From Acidobacteria bacterium UBA6911 (lineage in GTDB: Bacteria > Acidobacteriota > UBA6911): a DNA stretch of 15,838 bases. The stretch spans positions 1 to 15,838 of the forward strand of contig DKBB01000023.1 in the NCBI GenBank assembly GCA_002451015.1. Direction: 5' to 3'. The notes below the pieces were generated by a model. The model was not told the DNA's origin, made no database searches, and was given only the letters and a program-made list of their open reading frames with translations. Below, piece after piece: positions 7,961-15,628 of this stretch (position 1 is the stretch's first letter; each line of letters starts with the position of its first letter). The position numbers were made by a program, and so were the translations under genes.

Positions 7961-9517
7961 ATGCAAAGACGATTCGGAGTATTCATTTCTCTGACCATAA
8001 TCATCCTCGGCGTTGCTCTTTTCCCGTCATGCGGCCGAAATAACCTGGAGTTACGTGTTGAACAGGGATTACTGTCCGGAGCCTTGGGAGCGGATCCTTC
8101 AATCAGGGTATACAAGGGCATCCCTTTCGCGGCTCCTCCCGTCGGAGAACTCCGATGGAAAGAACCCCGGCCCCCGGAGTCCTGGACCGGCGTCCGTCCT
8201 GCGGACACGTTTTCCCCCGCCTGCTCCCAGAATCTTGCGGGGAGCCGTCTGCCCTGGACGGAAGAATACATGCACCAGGGAGAAACCGATGAAGACTGCC
8301 TTTATCTTAATATCTGGACCGGGGCGGAAGCGGAAGGCGAAAAGCGTCCCGTGATGGTTTACATTTACGGCGGCGGGTTCTCCGAAGGATCGAACACCGT
8401 GGCCGTTTACGACGGCGAAGCTCTGGCGCGAAAGGGCGTCGTGCTGGTCGGCATCAACTACCGGGTCGGACCGCTTGGATTCCTCGCTCATCCGGAATTG
8501 ACGCAGGAATCCGAAAACAGGTCTTCCGGAAATTATGGGCTTTTGGACCAGGTAGCGGCGCTGCAGTGGATTCATGACAACATCGCTGCATTCGGAGGAG
8601 ATCCCGGGCAGGTGACACTTTTCGGACAGTCGGCCGGCGCCATGTCGGTGGCCTACCTGATGCAATCCCCCCTGGCGGAAGGCCTCTTCACCCGTGCCAT
8701 TATCCATAGCGGCCCGGGACTTTTCTCACCCGGCCAACGGGACAGCGGCAATGCACTGGTATCGGCGGAGCAGGCAGGCACAAATTTTGCCGAAGCCAAA
8801 GGCGCCGCCACAATTGCGGACCTGCGCGCCATGTCTCCGGAAACTCTGCTTGAGGGACCTGCGACAGCCCGTTTTTCTCCCATCCTGGACAACCGGTTCC
8901 TTCCGGCTGATGACAGGGTCAGGAGCCAGGTGCCTGTCATGAATGGATTCACGGCCGACGATATGGGCGCCGGCGGCAGCCTCGGCCCGCCCCCCGAGGC
9001 AAAGATTGCGGCTTATGAGAAAGAAGCACGTCAACGTTATAGGGAACGTGCAAAAACGTTCCTTTCCCTGTACCGGCCGGATTCGGACATGGATGTACCT
9101 GATTTACGGAAGGAGAGCGCCCGGGACAGGGCCCGCGTTTCCCTGTATCTATGGGCCGCGGAGCAGACCAAAGTCAGCGGGCAGGTATTCACCTATTATT
9201 TCGACCGGGCCATTCCCTGGCCGGAGCATCCGGAATTCGGAGCGTTTCATTCCGGAGAACTTCCCTACGTGTTCAACAACCTACACATTTTCGACCGACC
9301 CTGGGAAGCCATCGATCGTACCGTCGCGGAACAGGTGTCCTCCTACTGGACCAACTTTGCCAAGACAGGCAATCCGAACGGTCCCGACTTGCCGGAATGG
9401 ACTCCGTTCAGTTCGACTGCAACAACAACAATGCAACTCGGAGCCCGGATGGGTGCGATGCCGGTCGCGGATCGGGACAAGGTCGCTTTCTGGAAGGAAG
9501 TATTGTCCGGGGATTAA
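7961..9517 (+). CDS. Lipoprotein type-B carboxylesterase
   Basis: This is an alpha/beta-hydrolase of the carboxylesterase type B (COesterase) family, likely hydrolysing esters at the cell envelope. Using the ATG at 7961 (518 residues), the oxyanion-hole GGG is at 137-139 and the nucleophile is Ser224 in GQSAGA. The acid is probably Asp334 (TADDMG) and the His is His430 (GAFHSGE). Cys88 and Cys113 (ACSQ and EDCLYLN) match the first conserved disulfide of the family. The N-terminus MQRRFGVFISLTI...LFPSC is a lipoprotein-type signal with lipidated Cys24, although FPSC is an imperfect lipobox. An in-frame ATG at 7940 would add seven residues, but it has no ribosome binding site. The 7961 ATG has AAAGGCAGGA (7947-7956) and gives the cleaner signal peptide. 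The ester substrate is unknown. It converges with the GH3 gene. Confidence 0.93.
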   Translation: MQRRFGVFISLTIIILGVALFPSCGRNNLELRVEQGLLSGALGADPSIRVYKGIPFAAPPVGELRWKEPRPPESWTGVRPADTFSPACSQNLAGSRLPWTEEYMHQGETDEDCLYLNIWTGAEAEGEKRPVMVYIYGGGFSEGSNTVAVYDGEALARKGVVLVGINYRVGPLGFLAHPELTQESENRSSGNYGLLDQVAALQWIHDNIAAFGGDPGQVTLFGQSAGAMSVAYLMQSPLAEGLFTRAIIHSGPGLFSPGQRDSGNALVSAEQAGTNFAEAKGAATIADLRAMSPETLLEGPATARFSPILDNRFLPADDRVRSQVPVMNGFTADDMGAGGSLGPPPEAKIAAYEKEARQRYRERAKTFLSLYRPDSDMDVPDLRKESARDRARVSLYLWAAEQTKVSGQVFTYYFDRAIPWPEHPEFGAFHSGELPYVFNNLHIFDRPWEAIDRTVAEQVSSYWTNFAKTGNPNGPDLPEWTPFSSTATTTMQLGARMGAMPVADRDKVAFWKEVLSGD

Positions 9518-9550
9518 TCGAGATAAGAAAGAATTATGCTGATAGGAAAA

Positions 9551-9662
9551 AGGGCGAACACCAATTTGTCCGCCGACTTGTCAGGCGTAGCCCGCAGGGC
9601 GAAGCCTGAAACCCAGCCGAATCTTCGATTCGGCCAGGGGCGAGGGTGGAAGGTTCGCCCCT
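9551..9662. repeat. Palindromic repeat cassette with three hairpins and short terminal inverted repeats
   Basis: Three consecutive stems fill the gap between the convergent esterase and GH3 genes. The first is TCAGGC/GCCTGA (9581-9586, 9604-9609), enclosing GCCC/GGGC with triloop GCA. The second is GCCGAATC/GATTCGGC (9616-9634) with triloop TTC. The third is GGGGCGA/TCGCCCC (9637-9643, 9655-9661). The cassette is bounded by GGGCGAAC (9552-9559) and its complement GTTCGCCC (9653-9660); extended to ten bases the ends match at nine. This is the look of a REP/MITE-type intergenic repeat family. It may also act as a bidirectional transcript end: TACGATTTT follows the last stem on the plus strand. 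No second copy lies in this window. Confidence 0.75.
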
Positions 9663-9679
9663 ACGATTTTCCGAACATT

Positions 9680-12058
9680 TTATTGATACAGGTGTTTGAT
9701 CTCCCGCTGCGGAGAAAGCGCTTTATTCACTTTCTTGACCACAATCTCTTCAACCAGCGAGAACGAGGCGGCCTGTCTGATGTCTCTGGACGAGGCGCCG
9801 ACCTTCACTTCGTAATGCCCCGCTTCCGCCACCCAACTCGACGAAGCGGTATCGAAGGAAGCCAGGTCTCTCGGATTTAGCTCAAAACTCAGCGTCCGGC
9901 TTTGCCCCGGCTCCAGAAGGCCGGTTTTTGCAAACGCGGCGAGTTCTTCCCGGGGTTTATCCAGTTTTTCTGCCGGGGCGCTCAGATAAACCTGAACCAC
10001 TTCTTTCCCTGCAGTCCGGCCGATATTCTTCACATCAAAGGAAATCGATATTGTATCCTTGAATTCTTCGGAACCGAGTTTCAGATGGTTGTATTCGAAC
10101 TGCGTATAGGACAGGCCATAACCGAATTCATAGGCGACGTCTTTATCGAAGCTGTTGTAGTAGCGGTAGCCGACATAAATATCCTCTTCGTAAACGACCT
10201 CCGCCGCATTGCTTGCCAGACCCGTCACATCACGCCCGCTGTCTCCCGCTAAATCCTCACCCGATTCGGATTCCAGAACAATTCCGGGGAAATTAGGAGC
10301 AGAAGGCACATCCGAATAGGATAACGGGAAGGAATCGACAAGCTTTCCGGACGGATTGACCTTGCCGCTGAGAACATCGACAATGGAATTGCCGGCTTCC
10401 TGCCCGGGTTGCCACGCAAGCAGGATGGCATCCGGATCGTCCCTCCAGCCGGCCGTCTCGATCACGCCTCCGACATTCAGGACAACCACGGTTATTTTGC
10501 CTTTATCCCGAAAAGTTTTTGAAACGGTCCGAATCAGGGCCTTCTCTCTTTCGGTCAGGTAGAAGTCGGCTTCTTCCTTCCGGTCTTCGAATTCACCGGA
10601 ATTCCTGCCGACCGTAATCATAGCCATATCCGCTTCCACGGCTGATTTCCTAGCCAGATCGGACCGGACTGCCATCTCTTCAATACGCGGTTTGGGCATA
10701 AATCGGGCCAGGGGGCTGTCATCCACCGGCTGCTTTTCTTTCGCGTTCTTCAAATAGGCGGCATAGGCATCCTTCAGGGAATCAAGAACGGAATACCCGG
10801 CATTTTCCAATCCCTCTATCAGGGCTACGCTGTACGCTTCATTCACGTCGCCGCTGCCGGTCCCGCCGGTAACAATTTCATAGGAAGTATTTCCGAATGC
10901 AGCGATTTTTTTGATGCCCCCGGCAAACGGAAGAGCCCCTCCTTCGTTTTTCAACAGCACCATGCCTTCAGCCCCGGCCTGACGGGCGATAAGGGCATGG
11001 GCCTGGAGGTCCGGCTTGTTGGAATAGGAATATTGTTTATATCGGGGGCTCTTGATCATTATATGCAGTATTCGACCAACGTTCCGATCCAGCACGCCTT
11101 CATCGAGACGCCCTTCGCGCACGGCGGCAATAATATTTTCCTTCTGACTGGAGTTGCCGGGCATGAGCAGGTCGTTGCCGGCTTCCACCTGGGCAACCGA
11201 ATCATCTCCCGCCAGCCAGTCGGTCATGACAAATCCCCGGAATCCCCAGTCCTCGCGCAACACCCTGGTCAAAAGATCATAGCTTTGGCTGGCATAGGTC
11301 CCGTTGATTTTGTTGTAGGACGACATGACACTCCATGGCTGCGCCTCTTGCACGGCAATGCGGAAGCCCTCCAGGTAAAGTTCGCGCAGGGCCCGCTCAC
11401 TGACGATCGTATCGACCGTAAAGCGGTTCGTTTCCTGGTTATTGGCGGCAAAATGCTTGATGGAGGTACCGACATTCTGCGACTGGACCCCGAGAACCAT
11501 GGCTGCGGTCATTTTCCCGGTCACCAGCGGATCCTCGGAATAATACTCGAAATTCCTGCCGCAGAGGGGATTGCGATGGAGATTCAGCGCCGGGGCCAGA
11601 AGGATATCGGCGCCGTATTCAAGCACCTCGCTGCCGAACGCCTGTCCGACCCTGTATACCAGTTCCGTATCCCAGCTTGAAGCCAGCAGGGTTGCAATCG
11701 GGAAGGCGGTGCAATAATACGTCGCAGTGTCCTCCTCCCTCGTCGGGCTGACCCTCAATCCCGCCGGCCCATCGGCCAGCACCATGGGCGTAATACCTAA
11801 ATGGGGCAAATCGGACGTTGTCCCGGCAGCCCCGGGTACAAGTTTATCGGTCAGTGTAGCCTCATTTTCTCCCTCCGTTCCCGGCAAATTCATTCCGGTG
11901 CCGACAACCAGGCTCGCCTTTTCTTCCAATGTCATTTTTTCAATGAGTGCATGAATCCTTTCCTGCTCCGCTTCTTCCGGAGATTTTGTACAGGATGCCA
12001 GGAACACTCCGATCAGAAGAAGAAGAACCAGGCAAACCTTTCCATTCGCCTTGCCCAT
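9680..12058 (-). CDS. Glycoside hydrolase family 3 lipoprotein (beta-glucosidase-like)
   Basis: This 792-residue lipoprotein belongs to GH3, retaining exo-acting beta-glycosidases. The signal peptide ends in the canonical lipobox LASC, with lipidated Cys23. The N-terminal barrel carries ADGPAGLR (95-102), KHFAANNQE (201-209) and the nucleophile Asp280 in GFVMTDW. The GH3 C-terminal alpha/beta domain (about 360-620) includes KNEGGALPF and LAWQPGQEAGN. A fibronectin III-like domain at the end contains GKEVVQVYLSAP and PREELAAF. This three-domain order is that of bacterial beta-glucosidases/xylosidases; the exact sugar cannot be read from sequence. The start has AAGGAG eight bases upstream. It is transcribed divergently from a GntR/HutC regulator that is the obvious candidate controller, and it converges with the esterase. 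The lipid anchor suggests it acts on oligosaccharides in the periplasm or at the outer membrane. Confidence 0.95.
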   Translation of the reverse strand: MGKANGKVCLVLLLLIGVFLASCTKSPEEAEQERIHALIEKMTLEEKASLVVGTGMNLPGTEGENEATLTDKLVPGAAGTTSDLPHLGITPMVLADGPAGLRVSPTREEDTATYYCTAFPIATLLASSWDTELVYRVGQAFGSEVLEYGADILLAPALNLHRNPLCGRNFEYYSEDPLVTGKMTAAMVLGVQSQNVGTSIKHFAANNQETNRFTVDTIVSERALRELYLEGFRIAVQEAQPWSVMSSYNKINGTYASQSYDLLTRVLREDWGFRGFVMTDWLAGDDSVAQVEAGNDLLMPGNSSQKENIIAAVREGRLDEGVLDRNVGRILHIMIKSPRYKQYSYSNKPDLQAHALIARQAGAEGMVLLKNEGGALPFAGGIKKIAAFGNTSYEIVTGGTGSGDVNEAYSVALIEGLENAGYSVLDSLKDAYAAYLKNAKEKQPVDDSPLARFMPKPRIEEMAVRSDLARKSAVEADMAMITVGRNSGEFEDRKEEADFYLTEREKALIRTVSKTFRDKGKITVVVLNVGGVIETAGWRDDPDAILLAWQPGQEAGNSIVDVLSGKVNPSGKLVDSFPLSYSDVPSAPNFPGIVLESESGEDLAGDSGRDVTGLASNAAEVVYEEDIYVGYRYYNSFDKDVAYEFGYGLSYTQFEYNHLKLGSEEFKDTISISFDVKNIGRTAGKEVVQVYLSAPAEKLDKPREELAAFAKTGLLEPGQSRTLSFELNPRDLASFDTASSSWVAEAGHYEVKVGASSRDIRQAASFSLVEEIVVKKVNKALSPQREIKHLYQ

Positions 12059-12096
12059 TTATTTCTCCTTTTTTTAATCAGCAAAGGTCTGCTGTT

Positions 12097-12112
12097 CCGC
12101 TTACGGAAGCGG
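12097..12112 (-). repeat. Small hairpin in the GH3 leader
   Basis: CCGCTT (12097-12102) pairs with AAGCGG (12107-12112) across a 4-nt loop, about 40 bp before the GH3 start on the minus strand. An alternative pairing TTCCG/CGGAA overlaps it. It would lie in the GH3 mRNA leader if transcription starts near the operator at 12184-12203. Its role is unknown. Confidence 0.4.
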
Positions 12113-12172
12113 TATTCGCAGCTACAGACCCCTTGATAACACAGTTATGATCCCGGATAACCCGATAAGGGG

Positions 12173-12201
12173 TTGACCCATTCAATGTATATTAGTATAC
12201 A
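12173..12201 (+). promoter_or_regulatory. Predicted sigma-70-type promoter of the GntR-family gene
   Basis: TTGACC (12173-12178) and TATACA (12196-12201) are separated by 17 bp, about 70-100 bp before the regulator's start codon. The -35 matches consensus at five of six bases and the -10 at four of six. The palindrome at 12184-12203 fills the spacer and covers the -10 box, as expected for repression by occlusion. Confidence 0.55.
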
Positions 12202-12203
12202 TT
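12184..12203. promoter_or_regulatory. Candidate operator for the GntR/HutC regulator
   Basis: AATGTATA and TATACATT form a perfect 8-bp inverted repeat with a 4-bp spacer TTAG in the divergent GH3/regulator intergenic region. GntR-family operators commonly carry GTA...TAC half-sites, and here the half-sites are TGTATA/TATACA. It overlaps the predicted -10 of the regulator and also contains TATACT on the minus strand, so one site could repress both genes. Binding is inferred. Confidence 0.6.
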
Positions 12204-12273
12204 TATTAATTATCGTTAACGAATTCGCGTTTAGCCACACATCCGGACGGACTGTTCCCGGGAAAGGCCCTGC

Positions 12274-12990
12274 ATGAATATCCCCTACTATATACAGGTC
12301 GCTGCAACGATCCGAAGACGAATCCTGGCCGACGAATACGGCAACGGAGAGGTTCTCCCGGCATCGGAACAATTGGAAAAAGAGTTCAAAGTCAGCGCCA
12401 TAACCATACGCAAAGCTCTGGAAATACTGGCCCGGCAAGGTTTCATCCAGCGCAGGCGAGGTATCGGCACTTCGGTCAGCAAACCGGAATCGAACATTCT
12501 TACCTTCGAACTGGGCGGCACGTTTCGCCGGTTCATCGACTCCCTCGATAAAGAAATCATGGATTCCGAGGTTCTCGACCTGACAACCGTACCGTGCCCG
12601 CCCCATGTTCGGGAAATCCTGTTGCTGAAGGAAAAACAGAAGGTTCTTTGTGTCAAAAAAATCCGCAAGCATGCGGGTATTCCCGTCGGGTACTACCTGC
12701 ATTACGCAGAAGCCCGTTTATGCAGAGGAATAACACGAAAGAAAGCCGAAGCCTATAAATTCCAGGAATTATTCGAACAGACCTCCAGGCTCAAATTGAC
12801 AAGAATGGAGGAGTGCATCAAGACGTCCATTTCAGATATCGATCTGTCCAGAGTTCTGAAAATTGGATTCGGGAGTCCCCTGTTTTTTATCGAAAACATC
12901 TTTTTCGATTCCCAGAAACGGCCGTCAACCCTGACGCATATCTACTATCGGGGAGACATGTGTTCCTATAGAGCGACCGTCAGACTATAA
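12274..12990 (+). CDS. GntR-family (HutC/UTRA subfamily) transcription regulator
   Basis: This 238-residue regulator has an N-terminal winged helix-turn-helix (about 5-70). The recognition region is clear: LPASEQLEKEFKVSAITIRK followed by ALEILARQGFIQRRRGIGTSV. The C-terminal part (about 85-238) fits the UTRA ligand-binding domain, with a shared VLCVKKIRKHAGIPVGYY strand region and a closing HIYYRGDMCSYRATV. UTRA domains usually sense small sugar derivatives or amino-acid metabolites. The gene is divergent from the GH3 lipoprotein, with a palindromic operator candidate between them, which suggests autoregulation and control of the glycosidase. Start at 12274, preceded by GGGAAAGG. A 7-bp hairpin overlaps the stop codon (12980-13000) without a T-run. 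The inducer is not deducible. Confidence 0.92.
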   Translation: MNIPYYIQVAATIRRRILADEYGNGEVLPASEQLEKEFKVSAITIRKALEILARQGFIQRRRGIGTSVSKPESNILTFELGGTFRRFIDSLDKEIMDSEVLDLTTVPCPPHVREILLLKEKQKVLCVKKIRKHAGIPVGYYLHYAEARLCRGITRKKAEAYKFQELFEQTSRLKLTRMEECIKTSISDIDLSRVLKIGFGSPLFFIENIFFDSQKRPSTLTHIYYRGDMCSYRATVRL

Positions 12991-13201
12991 AACAGTCTGA
13001 AAAGAAATGGGAAACAGTCCGTCCCTGCTGCCTGAAAAGACACCTCTCCAGCCCTCCGGACTCCTGCAATTGCCACGGTTCCTGTATTGCATGGATGCAA
13101 AAAGTTGAGAAAATCGGATATTTAGTATTGACCCCCAAGGGCATAACGAATAAAGGTATAGCGCTCATTTTATTCGGGCAAACGTCGAACAGTGGAGAAT
13201 A

Positions 13202-14299
13202 ATGTCGAAGATAGTACCCCATAAACCTTTATTCCATACACTTTTACAGGTTTCGCTTCTCCTGGTGTTTCTTTACCTCTTCCTGCTCAGCATCGACCTG
13301 ATGGGAAGCTCCATGAAGATGTTCGGCAAAGGTTTCGCAGAAGCCCTGATTGCGAGCACATCGAATCCCCTGGTCGGCCTCTTCATCGGCATCCTGGCTA
13401 CGTCCATAATCCAGAGTTCTTCCACAACAACCTCTATTGTGGTCGGACTTGTGGGAAGCAACGCGCTGACGGTCGCCAATGCCATTCCCATCATCATGGG
13501 CGCCAATATCGGCACCTCCGTGACCAACATTCTTGTTTCGCTGGCGCATCTCAACCGGTCCGTTGAGTTCCGCCGATCCTTTGCCGCTTCCATTGTCCAT
13601 GATTTTTTCAACTTCCTGACGGTCCTGGTACTGTTTCCCCTGCAATATTTTACGAACTTTCTGGGGCACATATCCCAAGACCTTGAAGTTCTTTTTCAGA
13701 ACGCGGGCGGACTGACCCTTTTCAATCCGCTCAAAGCCATTACCAAGCCGGTAATTTCATTTCTGTGTGACCTTATAAACTATCCCTGGATTCTGCTTAT
13801 TCTCGCTCTCGTTCTTCTGTTTCTGGCATTGAGGCAGATTGTACAGGTCCTGAGGATCCTGGTTGTGGCCAAAACAGGCGCCTGGTTTGATAAAATCCTG
13901 TTTAAAAACCAGTTCCGGGCTTTCTGTGTCGGGCTGATTATGACCACACTGGCCCAGAGCAGTTCCATAACCACAAGCCTGGTAATCCCATTGGCCGGAG
14001 CCGGGATCCTGACCTTGCGCCAGATTTTCCCGTATACCCTCGGAGCGAACGTGGGAACAACCGTTACGGCGATCCTTGCTTCGCTGGTAACGGCCAACGC
14101 CAATGCCGTCGTCGTGGCTTTTGCTCATTTAATGTTCAATATATCCGGCATGGCAATCTGGTGGCCCCTGAAGGAAGTACCGTTATTTATCGCTGAAAGA
14201 TTTGCGGAACGGGCAGTTAAAAATAAACTGATCCCTATAATTTTTGTCCTTGTAATGTTTTATGTTATACCATTAATTGTAATCATCACTCTCAATTAG
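13202..14299 (+). CDS. Na+/phosphate symporter-family membrane protein (NptA/PF02690 type)
   Basis: This 365-residue membrane protein has the inverted two-repeat architecture of type II Na/Pi cotransporters. Repeat 1 has QSSSTTTS at 71-78 and GANIGTSVT at 100-108; repeat 2 has QSSSITTS at 252-259 and GANVGTTVT at 281-289. The QSSS motifs line the Na+/phosphate site in the family. About eight or nine hydrophobic segments are visible. Many bacterial homologues carry a C-terminal PhoU domain on the same chain. Here the chain stops after the membrane part and the PhoU domain follows as a separate gene nine bases later. The start at 13202 has GTGGAG just upstream. Likely role: Na+-coupled phosphate movement across the inner membrane. 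Direction and physiological substrate are not proven. Confidence 0.93.
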   Translation: MSKIVPHKPLFHTLLQVSLLLVFLYLFLLSIDLMGSSMKMFGKGFAEALIASTSNPLVGLFIGILATSIIQSSSTTTSIVVGLVGSNALTVANAIPIIMGANIGTSVTNILVSLAHLNRSVEFRRSFAASIVHDFFNFLTVLVLFPLQYFTNFLGHISQDLEVLFQNAGGLTLFNPLKAITKPVISFLCDLINYPWILLILALVLLFLALRQIVQVLRILVVAKTGAWFDKILFKNQFRAFCVGLIMTTLAQSSSITTSLVIPLAGAGILTLRQIFPYTLGANVGTTVTAILASLVTANANAVVVAFAHLMFNISGMAIWWPLKEVPLFIAERFAERAVKNKLIPIIFVLVMFYVIPLIVIITLN

Positions 14300-14308
14300 G
14301 ATATCCCG

Positions 14309-14995
14309 ATGCTGAAAGAACTTCTGGCGATTTTTAGCAAAGACAGCAAACTGGATAACGCGTTCGCCCGGTCCTATGAAATGCTGGACATCAATAAGGA
14401 TATGTTTCTCAAAGCCAGGAGGACTCTGCGTGAAACAAATACGGTTGAGCTCGACACCAGCGTTTACGAGCAGGACAAGAAGATCAACCGATTCGAGCGT
14501 GAGGTCCGGCGGGAAGTGCTGCAATACCTGTCCGTGACGGGTGTCATGAACCTTCCCTCCGCGTTGAGGCTGATCGGCATTATTATCGACCTGGAGCGCA
14601 TCGGAGACTATTCCAAGAATATTGTCGAGCTGGCTGAAAGCCATAAAGCCAAGCTCAATGCCGGCGATTCGGAGGAGGATTTAAGGATGATCGAATCGGC
14701 CGTAGAGAACTCCTTCGACCGGACAAGATATGTCCTGGAAAACAGCGATGCCGTGGCGGCGGAAGCGTTGATTAAGGAATACATCTGGGTCAATCCCCTC
14801 TGCGACAAGATCGCGCTCGGCTATATAAAAGAGGAAAACGAATCCCTTACCCGCAGATCAACCGCAGCTCTGGTTCTGTACTTCCGCTTTCTCAAGAGGA
14901 TCCATTCCCATTTGCGCAATATCGTTACTGCCGTTTACAGGCCTTTTCACAAAATCGGATTTATTCCGTCTAAAGATAAAATCCCCCGGGATTAA
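14309..14995 (+). CDS. PhoU-domain protein partnered with the Na/Pi symporter
   Basis: This 228-residue all-helical protein resembles PhoU domains. The first metal-binding signature is well kept: ExDKxINRFE around 54-63 and DLERIGDYSKNI at 94-105, with Glu96, Arg97 and Asp100. The symmetric second signature, KRIHSHLRNI at 196-205, has lost the equivalent Glu and Asp (Lys196 and Ser200), so one half is degenerate. It begins nine bases after the symporter stop codon, so the pair is surely co-transcribed. In other bacteria the same two parts occur as one fused protein, supporting a regulatory or gating role on the transporter rather than on PhoR/PhoB. No pst or phoBR genes are in the window. Weak RBS-like bases (AGGATA) precede the ATG. 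Confidence 0.88.
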   Translation: MLKELLAIFSKDSKLDNAFARSYEMLDINKDMFLKARRTLRETNTVELDTSVYEQDKKINRFEREVRREVLQYLSVTGVMNLPSALRLIGIIIDLERIGDYSKNIVELAESHKAKLNAGDSEEDLRMIESAVENSFDRTRYVLENSDAVAAEALIKEYIWVNPLCDKIALGYIKEENESLTRRSTAALVLYFRFLKRIHSHLRNIVTAVYRPFHKIGFIPSKDKIPRD

Positions 14996-15149
14996 GGAAT
15001 GCGTGCACAATTTCCTTTCTTCAGAATCATTATAAAATTCTCATAACTCCTGCTATAAACTTGTTCCCCGTAATACTCAAAGGATGCCTTGGACTCGGGC
15101 ATGAAGACATGATACTTTCAGTCAGTACCGTCAAACTGGAAATTTATTT

Positions 15150-15566
15150 ATGAAAGCGTCTTTGATTGACCGCGGCAAATACTACAGGGGATTGCTTGTC
15201 CTGATAGGACGAGACCGGATCGTCGACTCCAGAGAACGCGAATTAATGTTACACTTGGGGAAAATACTGGATTTCGACGAGCGCTTCTGCGAAACCGCTA
15301 TTGCCGAACGGCTGCGAAACAAGCACATTAACGATGAGCCGATCCTGTTTGACGAATCCGCAATCGCCAAATGTTTCCTGCGCGATGCCATCAGGATGGC
15401 AATTACAGACAGGGAAATTCATGCCAGCGAGTTGTCCTGGCTGAAAAAAAACGCCCGTGTAAACGGTCTGACGCATGCGTGGCTCAACAAGGAATTCCGG
15501 CGCCTTCGAAAAGATAAATCCACAGAGGTATCCCCCGAAAGCTTCGAAATCCATCGGTATATTTAA
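15150..15566 (+). CDS. Small TerB-like (tellurite-resistance-type) helical protein
   Basis: This is a 138-residue soluble, mostly helical protein. It has two acidic Asp-x6-Glu stretches in the arrangement of TerB/DjlA-N-type domains: DRIVDSRE (22-29) in the first half and DREIHASE (87-94) in the second. In TerB such residues bind metal ions and the domain serves as an interaction module. No signal peptide or membrane segment is present, and there is no sign of other ter genes. The assignment rests on pattern rather than strong family identity. The ATG at 15150 lacks a clear ribosome binding site (GGAAATTTATTT precedes it). The 154 bp gap from the PhoU-like gene suggests a separate promoter; TATAAA occurs at 15053-15058 without a good -35. 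It converges with the SDR gene. Confidence 0.6.
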   Translation: MKASLIDRGKYYRGLLVLIGRDRIVDSRERELMLHLGKILDFDERFCETAIAERLRNKHINDEPILFDESAIAKCFLRDAIRMAITDREIHASELSWLKKNARVNGLTHAWLNKEFRRLRKDKSTEVSPESFEIHRYI

Positions 15567-15628
15567 ATCCGCACTTTTAACCTGCACAACCGGAAGCATG
15601 GTTCGCCCCGGCCGGGGAGTGCTGCGGA

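Noticed and set aside
10997..11680. 227-codon plus-strand open frame
   Set aside because: It is antisense to a GH3 gene with complete family motifs and has no recognisable motif of its own; it is a shadow.
12136..12148. ATAAC-ACA-GTTAT mini-palindrome in the GH3/regulator gap, as a second operator
   Set aside because: Only 5 bp arms and different from the stronger TGTATA/TATACA site; likely chance.
12980..13000. TCAGACT/AGTCTGA hairpin overlapping the GntR-family stop codon, as a terminator
   Set aside because: The 7-bp AT-rich stem is followed by AAAGAAATGG rather than T; too weak to call on either strand.
13128..13156. TTGACC followed by TAAAGG as the promoter of the phosphate transporter operon
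   Set aside because: The -10 match is only three of six and no Pho-box-like repeat is present.
15606..15617. CCCCGGCCGGGG palindrome between convergent genes, as a terminator
   Set aside because: There is no loop or T-run; only a short GC-rich self-complementary stretch.
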